Origin: an uncultured Bacteroidales bacterium
GTDB taxonomy: Bacteria > Bacteroidota > Bacteroidia > Bacteroidales > FEN-979
Direction of reading: 5' to 3'
DNA length: 56,665 nt
Assembly: GCA_903916595.1 (NCBI GenBank)
Contig: CAIWXI010000049.1
Coordinates: 87,396 to 144,060 of the forward strand
Part shown: one piece after another, positions 8,258 through 15,878 of the stretch
Numbering within the stretch: position 1 is the stretch's first letter
How the letters are laid out: the number at the start of each line of letters is the position of its first letter
Made by a program: the position numbers and the translations under genes
Notes under the pieces: model-generated
The model's database searches: none
Seen by the model: only the letters and a program-made list of their open reading frames with translations
What the model was told of the DNA's origin: nothing

Positions 8258-10282
8258 ATGGAGCAATATTTTATTCCTGCCGCTGTTTTATGTTCATTTC
8301 TTATCCTGGTTATCCCCGGGAAAGTTCGATTTTATTATACTCTTGCCCTTATCCTGTTGATAACTCTTGTTACAGCTATCCCCGCTGCCCTGGAGTTTTT
8401 TTCTCCCCTCAATGTCACTTATCTGCGGTCTGAACCGGGACTCACTGCAAGCCTTACTTCGACAAACTGGGTTTTTAAAGGGTATCTGGGTGAACTCCGT
8501 TTTACGATCGATCGCTTAAGCTCATTTTTTATTCTGGTCACGAACTTCACGGTTCTAACAGGGATGCTTTATTCGCGCGGCTATCTCAAAGCCTATGAAA
8601 ACACCAAGAACCCCGCCCAGTTTGCCCTGCATTATTTCAGCTACGTCTGGCTTCATCTTTCCATGCTTGCGGTGCTTACTCTTCGCGACGGGCTTGCTTT
8701 CATGATTGCCTGGGAACTGATGGCGGTTTCTTCTTTCATGCTCATTTTATTCGAGGCTGAAAAGCGTTCGACCCTGAAAACTGCCGTTAATTACCTTGTG
8801 CAGATGCATATCGGGTTTGTGTTGCTGCTGTTTGCTCTCCTTATCACCGAAGCGGGAACCGGGCAGATGAGCTTCGATGCTCTCCCGGCCTATTTTGCCT
8901 CTCATTCCAATACCGGACTTTTCCTTCTTTTCTTTGCAGGATTTGCCGTGAAGGCAGGATTCATCCCGTTTCACACCTGGCTCCCCGAAGCTCACCCCGC
9001 CGCTCCTTCACATGTTTCGGGTGTGATGTCGGGTGTGATGATCAAAATGGGGATATACGGAATTTTCCGGGTACTTATTTCAGTCCAGTCCGATTGGTAT
9101 ACCATTGGTCTGGTTTTGCTGGCCATCTCGGCATTGACCGGGCTCCTTGGAATACTGTTTTCCATAGTCCAGAAAGATATTAAAAAGATCCTCGCCTATT
9201 CCACTATTGAGAATATCGGTATTATCGGGCTTGGAATGGGGCTTGGAGCCATTGGCCTTGCACTCCATAACACGGCTCTTACCTTTCTCGGTTTCACCGG
9301 CAGCCTGCTGCATGTACTCAACCATTCCCTCTTTAAATCCCTGCTTTTCTATGGTGCGGGATCAGTATACCGCTCAACCCATACCAGGAATATTGAAGAA
9401 CTCGGCGGATTGATCCACCGGATGCCCCGCACTGCAGGCTTGTTCCTGTTTGGCTCTGTAGCTATCTGTGCCCTGCCTCCACTCAACGGCTTCGTCTCGG
9501 AATTCCTGCTGTATATCGGATTTTTTAAAGGCCTCAGCGCGGGCAGCGAGTACCTTTCTATCCTTTTTCTGCTCACCATCATAACTATGACACTGATCGG
9601 CGGACTGGCGATCTTCAGTTTTTCCAGGGCTTTCGGGATCAGCTTCCTGGGTACTCCGCGCAAAGAGATCCATCTGCAACCTGAAACCATTACCCGCGAC
9701 ATGATCTTCCCGCAGATCCTGATCGCATTTTTCATACTTGGAATTGGCCTGATGCCCATGGCAGCCATTGCTCCCATCGCCAACCTTGTCGAAAACCAGT
9801 TCCATCCAGGGTCCGCTGCATCGTTACTTTCCCTCACGACAGCAATGAATAAGATCAGCCTCTTCGGCCTCATCCTGATTTCCCTTGTATCCTGCATCCT
9901 GTATCTCAGAACCAGGGTCCTCAGGCAGCGCACACCGGCTTACGGTCCTACCTGGGGATGCGGCTATACTGAAGGCACCCCCAGGCAGCAGTACACCGGG
10001 GCCTCCTTTGCCGGCAATATTTCTGAACTGGCCCAGCCTGTCCTGCAAAACATCGAAGAATTACGTCCCATTGCTGCCGATGACATATTCCCCCACAAAC
10101 GCTCACTGCATCTCAGAACCATCGACATCTTTTCAGTAGCCCTTGGCAAGCTTACCGACCTCTCATGGCTTGTCCTGAAAACGCTGGCCCGGCTTCAGAC
10201 AGGTAACATCCGTCATTACATACTGTATGCATTTATTTTTATTCTGGTGATTTTTGTGCTTTTATATTTAAAACTCATATGA
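8258..10282 (+). CDS. hyfB: HyfB-like antiporter subunit (NuoL/M family) of an Ehr/hydrogenase-4-type complex
   Basis: A 674-residue inner-membrane protein of the Mrp-antiporter-like family, with about 14-16 helices. The residues that carry protons in NuoL/NuoM are present: Glu in AWELMAVSS (about E153), Lys in GFAVKAGFIPFHTWLPEAHP (about K232, with H239 and H246 near), and a second Lys in VMIKMGIYG (about K263). The channel therefore looks functional. It is the first gene of a six-gene operon and overlaps the next gene by four bases (ATGA). A C-terminal stretch facing the cytoplasm (CGYTEGTPRQQYTGASF) is typical of hydrogenase-4 subunit B. The symbol is a family label; the complex as a whole lacks a [NiFe] site. 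Confidence 0.9.
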   Translation: MEQYFIPAAVLCSFLILVIPGKVRFYYTLALILLITLVTAIPAALEFFSPLNVTYLRSEPGLTASLTSTNWVFKGYLGELRFTIDRLSSFFILVTNFTVLTGMLYSRGYLKAYENTKNPAQFALHYFSYVWLHLSMLAVLTLRDGLAFMIAWELMAVSSFMLILFEAEKRSTLKTAVNYLVQMHIGFVLLLFALLITEAGTGQMSFDALPAYFASHSNTGLFLLFFAGFAVKAGFIPFHTWLPEAHPAAPSHVSGVMSGVMIKMGIYGIFRVLISVQSDWYTIGLVLLAISALTGLLGILFSIVQKDIKKILAYSTIENIGIIGLGMGLGAIGLALHNTALTFLGFTGSLLHVLNHSLFKSLLFYGAGSVYRSTHTRNIEELGGLIHRMPRTAGLFLFGSVAICALPPLNGFVSEFLLYIGFFKGLSAGSEYLSILFLLTIITMTLIGGLAIFSFSRAFGISFLGTPRKEIHLQPETITRDMIFPQILIAFFILGIGLMPMAAIAPIANLVENQFHPGSAASLLSLTTAMNKISLFGLILISLVSCILYLRTRVLRQRTPAYGPTWGCGYTEGTPRQQYTGASFAGNISELAQPVLQNIEELRPIAADDIFPHKRSLHLRTIDIFSVALGKLTDLSWLVLKTLARLQTGNIRHYILYAFIFILVIFVLLYLKLI

Positions 10283-11268
10283 CAGGAGCCCTGCTGGCCA
10301 TAGTTTCTGCAGTCTTTTTCCCGGGAATCATCCTGAGGGTGAAAAGTATTGCCAGTGGCCGCAAAGGCCCGGGAATTTTGCAGCCCTGGAAAAATATCAT
10401 CCTCCTGTTCAGGAAAAGCAGCGTGTTCAGCACAACAACCAGCTTTATCTTCAGGCTGGCCCCGGCCGTTTACCTTGCAACGATTTGCTGCGCCCTTATG
10501 CTGCTGCCTTTCCCGGGTATGCCCTCTGTTCTTGGCTTTGAAGGCGATTTCATATTGTTTGCATACCTGCTTGCCCTGGGGAAACTGCTGTTTATCCTCG
10601 GCGCACTCGATACGGGAAGCAGCTTCGAAGGCATGGGCGCCAACCGCGAAGCCCTGTATTCCATGCTTACCGAACCCGCCTTTTTTATTCTCCTGGGAAC
10701 ACTCTCACTTCTTTCGGGTCAGTTTTCGATGCAGTCCATTTTTCACAACCTCCAGTTTGCAGGCGAATTCTCGCTGATAACCGGTGGAATCGCAATTTAC
10801 CTCCTGGTACAAATCGCTATGATAGAAAACAGCCGCATGCCTGTAGATGACCCCAGGACCCATCTCGAACTGACCATGGTACACGAAGTCATGATCCTCG
10901 ATTACAGCGGACTAGACCTGGCCCTGATCCAAACTGCCACGAACCTGAAATTTGTGCTTTACGGCGGATTGATCGCCAACTTCCTTATGCCTGCCGTAGC
11001 CGACTGGTCGACTCTCGCAAGCACGTGGCACGTGGCATGTGATACGTGGCACGTGGCACGTGATACGTGGCACCTTTTAGATGCCACTCTTAATGTTTCT
11101 ATCTTCCTGGTCGTCGAGGCTGTATTCGCGGCAGCCATCGGCCTTATGGAATCCTTCCGCGCCAGAAAAAAACTGGCCAAAAATCCGCAGTTCATCGTCA
11201 CCCTGAGCTCCATCGCCCTGATCGGTTTTATTCTCGTGCTTTTGTTAACCCGAAACCTCATCCGCTGA
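10279..11268 (+). CDS. hyfC: HyfC/NuoH-like membrane subunit with an in-frame repeat insertion
   Basis: A 329-residue NuoH/HycD-type subunit with about eight helices that joins the antiporter subunits to the peripheral arm. The conserved acidic cytoplasmic loop is present: GMGANREALYSMLTEPAFF and ENSRMPVDDPRTHLEL followed by MVHEVMILDYSGLDLA, the glutamates thought to form the proton-coupling funnel near the quinone-type cavity in complex I. Unusually, residues about 249-265 (TWHVACDTWHVARDTWH) are encoded by a short CACGTGG tandem array (11022-11073) lying in the loop before the last two helices; family members do not normally have this. It overlaps hyfB by four bases and is followed by hyfE after one base. 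Confidence 0.88.
   Translation: MTGALLAIVSAVFFPGIILRVKSIASGRKGPGILQPWKNIILLFRKSSVFSTTTSFIFRLAPAVYLATICCALMLLPFPGMPSVLGFEGDFILFAYLLALGKLLFILGALDTGSSFEGMGANREALYSMLTEPAFFILLGTLSLLSGQFSMQSIFHNLQFAGEFSLITGGIAIYLLVQIAMIENSRMPVDDPRTHLELTMVHEVMILDYSGLDLALIQTATNLKFVLYGGLIANFLMPAVADWSTLASTWHVACDTWHVARDTWHLLDATLNVSIFLVVEAVFAAAIGLMESFRARKKLAKNPQFIVTLSSIALIGFILVLLLTRNLIR
11022..11073 (+). repeat. CACGTGG/CACGTGATACGTGG short tandem array inside hyfC
   Basis: About 52 bases built from CACGTGG and CACGTGATA/CATGTGATA units. It is read in frame as a W-H-V-A/D-T pattern. The unit CACGTG is itself palindromic. It interrupts an otherwise normal NuoH-like gene between two membrane helices. Confidence 0.85.
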
Positions 11269-11269
11269 T

Positions 11270-11887
11270 ATGACATCAATGCTCATCATAGTCTTTGCGA
11301 TCACCCTGATCTATCTCAGCGTTACAGAGAGATTCAGGGTCTATGCAGGACTGGTTGGCTTGCAGGGGTTGCTGCTTTTCGGACTCTCGTTCCTGCAACT
11401 CGACAGGATCACGCTTGCCACGGTATTGTTTGTGGCTATCGAAACCCTGCTGTTCAAAGTGATCGTGGTCCCTTATCTGCTTTTTACCGTCATCCGCCGT
11501 ACCGGTGTGGCACGGGTTCATGATAAAGCCCTGCCTTCGTTCTATTCCCTGCTGCTGGTTACCCTCGGACTTCTGCTCAGCATTGTGGTCTCATTTTCGA
11601 TGAATACCACGCCTTATAACCTTCTGTTTTTTATCGTTTCATTCTTTTCGGTCTATACCGGACTGTTTCTGATCATCTCGCACCGAAAAATCTTTTCGCA
11701 CCTGGTGGGATTCCTGGTGATCGAGAACGCGGTACTTCTTCTTTCACTGGCCATCGGAAGCGAGATTCCCATGCTGATCAATATAGGAATACTGCTCGAT
11801 ATCGTTGTAAGTGTGCTCATACTGGGGATTTTCGTGATGAAGCTCCGGCAGCAAACGGATGATTTAACAATACTGAAAGATGACTGA
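11270..11887 (+). CDS. hyfE: HyfE-like membrane subunit
   Basis: A 205-residue membrane protein with six predicted helices, matching hydrogenase-4 component E in length, hydrophobicity and place in the operon. HyfE contains a NuoK-like half that sits between the antiporter subunits and NuoH-like subunit. The conserved acidic residue in the helix starting FLVIENAVLLLSLAIG corresponds to the NuoK membrane glutamate. It begins one base after hyfC stops and ends eight bases before hyfF, so translation is probably coupled. No insertion or damage is visible. Confidence 0.85.
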   Translation: MTSMLIIVFAITLIYLSVTERFRVYAGLVGLQGLLLFGLSFLQLDRITLATVLFVAIETLLFKVIVVPYLLFTVIRRTGVARVHDKALPSFYSLLLVTLGLLLSIVVSFSMNTTPYNLLFFIVSFFSVYTGLFLIISHRKIFSHLVGFLVIENAVLLLSLAIGSEIPMLINIGILLDIVVSVLILGIFVMKLRQQTDDLTILKDD

Positions 11888-11895
11888 TCGCTCGC

Positions 11896-13335
11896 ATGTT
11901 TAACACAACCAACATATTTCTCCTCTTCTTCGCAATCTCAATGGTATTGGGACTGGCTGTTGGTTTGATACATAGAAAACTCCTTGCAAAAACGCTGACG
12001 TCGTTTTACGTCATTGTCCATATCGCTTTCACTGTTTTCTGCTGGATGCACAGGGGGGAGACAGTACTTGATTACTTCACTTTCGACACACTGGGACTGC
12101 TGATGCAATCGGTACTCTCGATCCTTACGGTGACCACGGTTTACCATGGCTTCATTTATGTAAAACATAATCCGCCGAGAGTCTATGCAATTTACCACGC
12201 CGCACTCATCGCCCTGATCGCATCCATGACGGGAGCCTATTTTGCAAACGGCATGACCACCGTCTGGATCTTCGTGGAAGCCACGACCCTTTCCGTGGCA
12301 GCTCTTATATACCATGACCGCACAGCCATCGCACTGGAAGCCACCTGGAAATATGTCTTTGTGTGTTCCATAGGCATCGCGCTTGCATATATCGGTATTC
12401 TGTTTCTCGGCTTTACCGTGAGAGATGCCCGTCTGTTGCATCTTTCATTTTCATCAATAACCGAAATCGCTCGCCTCGCAAATCCGCTTTACCTGAAAAT
12501 CGCTTTTGTATTCGTCCTGGTTGGGTACAGTACAAAAATGGGATTATTCCCGATGCATACGGTGACTGTTGATGCCCATACCGTTGCGCCTCCCCCCATC
12601 AGTGCGTTTATTTCAACAACCCTGATGAATGTTGGCTTCCTGGCCATTTTCAGGATCTACGCACTGTTCTCTGCAACTCCCATCCTGGCGTTCATGAACC
12701 ATGTGCTGCTGTTGTCGGGATTCCTTTCATTGCTCATCTCGGCCGGTTACATGCTGAAAGCAAAGCACAACAAACGAATGCTGGCCTATTCCAGTCTCGA
12801 AAACATGGGAATTGTTGCGATAGCGCTGGGTATGGGAGGCATTGGATATTATGCTGCCATACTGCATATCATCCTTCATTCCTTTGCCAAAGCCGGCTTG
12901 TTCTACCAGATGGGGCAGTCGTACAAAGTGATGGGAACCTATAACCTCGACGAATCGGGCAACTACATGAACCTCTACCCTGCGGGCGCCACGGCTCTGC
13001 TGCTGGGACTGGTCTGCATCACCGCTATCCCGCCCTCGGGAATGTTCATCTCTGAACTACTGATGTTCAAAGCCATGATCGCGAACGGCAATTACCTGTA
13101 CATGGTGGTAGCCGCAATTCTGCTTTGCTTTGTGCTTTATGCCCTGCTCACAAGGGTTTTGCATATCGTCTTTTCACAACCGCGCAACTCCTCGGGAAAA
13201 GTGCATGAAAAAATAAATCCCTGGCAAACTGTTTCGCAGTTCGCACTCTTCGGCCTTGTGATCCTGATTTGCTTCACCCAGCCCGCTTTTTTCAGGGATC
13301 TGATTAATGACATAATTCAACACTTGCCGAGATGA
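11896..13335 (+). CDS. hyfF: HyfF-like antiporter subunit (NuoN family)
   Basis: A 479-residue, roughly 14-helix antiporter-like subunit. The glutamate of TM5 (VWIFVEATTLSVA, about E128) and the lysine of TM7 (YSTKMGLFPMHT, about K214, followed by H221) are retained, so a second ion channel appears intact. It ends in an ATGA overlap with the possible first start codon of the large-subunit gene at 13332. Start ATG at 11896 lies eight bases after hyfE. Role: ion translocation in the membrane arm, driven by conformational or electrostatic coupling to the peripheral arm. Confidence 0.88.
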   Translation: MFNTTNIFLLFFAISMVLGLAVGLIHRKLLAKTLTSFYVIVHIAFTVFCWMHRGETVLDYFTFDTLGLLMQSVLSILTVTTVYHGFIYVKHNPPRVYAIYHAALIALIASMTGAYFANGMTTVWIFVEATTLSVAALIYHDRTAIALEATWKYVFVCSIGIALAYIGILFLGFTVRDARLLHLSFSSITEIARLANPLYLKIAFVFVLVGYSTKMGLFPMHTVTVDAHTVAPPPISAFISTTLMNVGFLAIFRIYALFSATPILAFMNHVLLLSGFLSLLISAGYMLKAKHNKRMLAYSSLENMGIVAIALGMGGIGYYAAILHIILHSFAKAGLFYQMGQSYKVMGTYNLDESGNYMNLYPAGATALLLGLVCITAIPPSGMFISELLMFKAMIANGNYLYMVVAAILLCFVLYALLTRVLHIVFSQPRNSSGKVHEKINPWQTVSQFALFGLVILICFTQPAFFRDLINDIIQHLPR

Positions 13336-14984
13336 CATTATTTCACCATTTCACCATTTCACCATTTATGGTAACATCAAACCCCTTCGTCGTCCCGCTC
13401 GCTGATGTTCCGGTACTGGCCTATCCAGAGTTTGTGAATAAAATTAAGGAGCTGACTGCGGATGAGAGATGCCACTGCGTTACCTACCACGCGGTCCCTC
13501 TGGGTGCGGTATTAAAATTTTTCTGCTGCATTGCTTCTGACCATAATCATGGGCTTATACTGCTTTCGCACGAACAACAGGCTACACCTCCTCCTTCCCT
13601 GGAGTCACTTACACTACATCACCCCTCATTTCACATGTACGAACGTGAGATCAGCGAGCAGTGGGGAGTTCAGTTCGAAGGGCATCCATGGATGAAACCC
13701 GTTCGTTCCCATTTCATGGATGCGGGATGCGGGATGCAGGATGCGGGATGCGGGATGCAGGATGCAGGATGCGGGATGCAGGATGCGGGATGCGGGATGC
13801 AGGATGCGGGATGCGGGATGCAGGATGCAGGATACAGGATGCAGGATCTTGCATCTTGCGTCCCGTATCCCTTTTATTCCATCGAAGGCGAAGGAATACA
13901 CGAGGTCGGCGTCGGTCCCATCCATGCCGGGGTTATTGAGCCGGGGTACTTCCGGTTTTGCTGTAAGGGTGAAAAGGTTTTGCACCTGGAGATCCAGCTG
14001 GGTTTTCAGCACAAGGGAATTGAAAAACTTTTCATCGTAAAACGATCAGGTATTCAGCGGGCGGTACTTGCCGAAAGCATAGCCGGGGATACCGCGGTTG
14101 GCCATTCTATTGCACATGTACAGTTGATGGAGGCCCTGGCAGGGATCAGACCTTCCGAAACACTTCAGGCTGAACGTATCATTGCGCTCGAGATGGAGAG
14201 GATAGCCGTGCATATTGGAGATACAGCAGCCTTGTGCACCGACATCGCGTACCAGTTCGGACAGGTAGTAAATGAAGCTCTTCGTACTATCGTCATAAAC
14301 ACAACCCAGTCCTGGTGCGGGAACCGCTTCGGGAAAGGACTGATCAGAACCGGAGGGAGTCATTATCCTTTAACCAGAGAATTGGCCGACCTGTATTTGG
14401 CCAACCTTAAAGAGGTTGAAGAAAGGTACAACCAGATCACCCGTGAAATATTTACAAACCCCAGTGTCCTAAGCCGTTTTGAAGGTATTGGAAAAGTGAG
14501 TGCTCACCAGGCAGGTCTGATAGGTGCCGTGGGAATGGCAGCGAGAAGCAGCGGCGTGAAACGCGATATCCGCTCATCGCATCCCTTCCAGGCGTTCAGT
14601 AAAATCAATTATGAGCCTGTCACTCTTCACCAGGGTGACGTCTGGGCCAGGGCCATGCTGAGAAAACTGGAAGTGGAAAAATCCTTGCAGCTCATCAGGG
14701 ATCTGATCCGTGGAACCGATTTCCAGAATAACCACACTGCGCCTCAGTATGATTATACTCTTCCTGTCTCGAGCTTCGCCTTGTCGCTGGCCGAAGGATG
14801 GAGGGGCGAGATCATGCATTCCGCAGTCACAGATGAAGAAGGAAATATTCTGCATTATAAAGTAAAAGATCCGTCGTTTCATAACTGGATGGCTCTGGCG
14901 CTGGCCGTGAGGAACCAGGAAATATCGGATTTTCCGTTGTGTAACAAGAGCTATAACCTGTCGTATTGCGGGAATGATCTTTAG
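13332..14984 (+). CDS. NuoCD/HyfG-like large subunit lacking [NiFe]-binding cysteines (Ehr type)
   Basis: Up to 550 residues: a NuoC-like domain (about 15-125, [21 protein letters not shown]) fused to a NuoD/hydrogenase large-subunit domain (about 185-550). The N-terminal metal motif, normally E-R-I-C-G-x-C-x3-H, reads [11 protein letters not shown], so A251 and T254 replace both cysteines while H258 stays. At the C-terminus DPCxxC is replaced by [11 protein letters not shown], and the protein ends three residues later without the cleavable extension of true hydrogenases. This marks an energy-converting hydrogenase-related (Ehr) subunit. Residues about 129-171 come from an 18-copy heptamer array inserted in the NuoC-NuoD linker. 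Start is either 13332 (ATGA overlap) or 13368, just after three CACCATTT copies; the second gives a more normal N-terminus. Confidence 0.85.
   Translation: MTLFHHFTISPFMVTSNPFVVPLADVPVLAYPEFVNKIKELTADERCHCVTYHAVPLGAVLKFFCCIASDHNHGLILLSHEQQATPPPSLESLTLHHPSFHMYEREISEQWGVQFEGHPWMKPVRSHFMDAGCGMQDAGCGMQDAGCGMQDAGCGMQDAGCGMQDAGYRMQDLASCVPYPFYSIEGEGIHEVGVGPIHAGVIEPGYFRFCCKGEKVLHLEIQLGFQHKGIEKLFIVKRSGIQRAVLAESIAGDTAVGHSIAHVQLMEALAGIRPSETLQAERIIALEMERIAVHIGDTAALCTDIAYQFGQVVNEALRTIVINTTQSWCGNRFGKGLIRTGGSHYPLTRELADLYLANLKEVEERYNQITREIFTNPSVLSRFEGIGKVSAHQAGLIGAVGMAARSSGVKRDIRSSHPFQAFSKINYEPVTLHQGDVWARAMLRKLEVEKSLQLIRDLIRGTDFQNNHTAPQYDYTLPVSSFALSLAEGWRGEIMHSAVTDEEGNILHYKVKDPSFHNWMALALAVRNQEISDFPLCNKSYNLSYCGNDL
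13344..13367 (+). repeat. CACCATTT octamer array, 3 copies, at the hyfF/large-subunit junction
   Basis: Three perfect tandem copies of CACCATTT directly before the ATG at 13368. If translation begins at 13332 the array is coding (FHHFTISPF). The same octamer is arrayed at 26353-26424 and 38004-38027. Confidence 0.9.
13718..13843 (+). repeat. GGATGC[AG] heptamer tandem repeat, 18 copies, inside the large-subunit gene
   Basis: Eighteen consecutive 7-base units (126 bases), sixteen or more being GGATGCG or GGATGCA and one GGATACA, followed by a decayed GGATCTT. Total length is a multiple of three, so the frame is kept and the protein gains 42 residues of D-A-G-C-G-M-Q pattern. Because seven is not a multiple of three, gain or loss of one copy would shift the frame. 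A related short copy lies in the MacA-like gene at 18136-18175. Confidence 0.93.
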
Positions 14985-14991
14985 AAGAGAT

Positions 14992-15072
14992 GAATATCGA
15001 ATATTGAACATTGAATGTTGAACGGAATAAAAAATTCGATATTCGAAATTCGTTGTTCAATATTCGATATTC
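14992..15072. repeat. AT-rich inverted repeat between large- and small-subunit genes
   Basis: The 18-base arm GAATATCGAATATTGAAC (14992-15009) has its perfect reverse complement at 15055-15072, with a 45-base spacer full of partial copies (TTGAATGTTGAAC, TTCGATATTCGAAATTC); a further partial copy follows to about 15101. It fills nearly the whole 127-base gap between the two genes and could fold in the mRNA. It looks like an invading repeat of the ATTCGAATATTG type and not like a classical terminator, because no U tract follows. Confidence 0.8.
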
Positions 15073-15111
15073 ATTTTTTTTGTTCAATATTCGACATTCA
15101 AAATATTAATT

Positions 15112-15870
15112 ATGGCACTAAATTTCATAAGCATCTTCCGCCGCCACGGCCGCCAGTATGTGAAGGACCTGCGCAAGGCGGTTATTCCGGAAGGATTCCG
15201 CGGCCGGCCTGTCATAAGCATGGAAATTACCCCTGCCGAAGAGAAGGTGGCCGAAATGCTGTGCCCTACCGGAGCGATCACTTCCGGCCCGTTCCGACTC
15301 GACCTTGGCAAATGCGAGTTCTGTATGGAATGCTGCTTTGCAACTGCAGGCAAGATTCGGTTCACAAATGATCACCGGCTTGCGGCAAACCTCAGGGAAG
15401 GCCTGCTGATTCGAAAGGGAGAGGACAAAACAATACGGATCAACCCGGAGCTGGTCGGGAAAGAGATCCGTTCCTTTTTCGGTCATGCGCTCAGGCTGAG
15501 GCAGGTTTCGGCCGGAGGCGACAATTCGGCCGAGTTGGAATTAAATGCCTGCGGGAACGTGAATTTTGATATGGGGCGATATGGAATTGAATTCGTTGCC
15601 TCGCCCCGGCATGCCGACGGGCTCGTGATAACCGGCCCTATAAGCGGTAACATGGCCGAAGCCCTTCAGATCTGTTACGATGCAGTCCCCACGCCCAAAA
15701 TCGTTATTCTTGCCGGCACCGCGGCAATCAGCGGGGGGATCTTTGAGAACAGCCCCGATCTCATCCGCAGTTTTATTGGAACGGTAAAGCCCGACCTCTA
15801 CGTGCCAGGCAATCCGCCACATCCTCTTACCTTCATTAACGGGGTGCTCGATCTTACAGGCAGAAAGTAA
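15112..15870 (+). CDS. Fused ferredoxin-NuoB/HyfI-like small subunit with most Fe-S ligands lost
   Basis: A 252-residue fusion of a HyfH-like ferredoxin domain (about 28-90) and a NuoB/HyfI-like small subunit (about 135-245, with RYGIEFVASPRHAD and VITGPISGNMAEAL well kept). In the ferredoxin, spacing is preserved but Cys positions 41, 44, 47 and 78 are P, E, A and T, so cluster I is lost; C51, C68, C71 and C74 remain and can bind one [4Fe-4S]. In the NuoB-like part the four proximal-cluster positions are D137, A140, A204 (GTAAISGG for GxCAxSGG) and N234 (PGNPP for PGCPP). The subunit should therefore carry a single cluster. Last gene of the operon; it ends nine bases before a convergent gene. 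Confidence 0.85.
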   Translation: MALNFISIFRRHGRQYVKDLRKAVIPEGFRGRPVISMEITPAEEKVAEMLCPTGAITSGPFRLDLGKCEFCMECCFATAGKIRFTNDHRLAANLREGLLIRKGEDKTIRINPELVGKEIRSFFGHALRLRQVSAGGDNSAELELNACGNVNFDMGRYGIEFVASPRHADGLVITGPISGNMAEALQICYDAVPTPKIVILAGTAAISGGIFENSPDLIRSFIGTVKPDLYVPGNPPHPLTFINGVLDLTGRK

Positions 15871-15878
15871 TTTGCCTT

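Noticed and set aside
13718-13843. CRISPR-like array in the large-subunit gene
   Set aside because: The units are contiguous 7-mers without unique spacers and no cas genes are present; it is a tandem repeat inside a coding frame.
13626-14040. Additional open frames over the heptamer array on both strands
   Set aside because: They exist only because the repeat lacks stops in every frame; their flanks antagonise the well-conserved large-subunit frame.
8258-15870. Functional formate hydrogenlyase or group 4 [NiFe] hydrogenase
   Set aside because: Metal-site cysteines, the N2-type ligands and maturation genes are missing, and no formate dehydrogenase is present.
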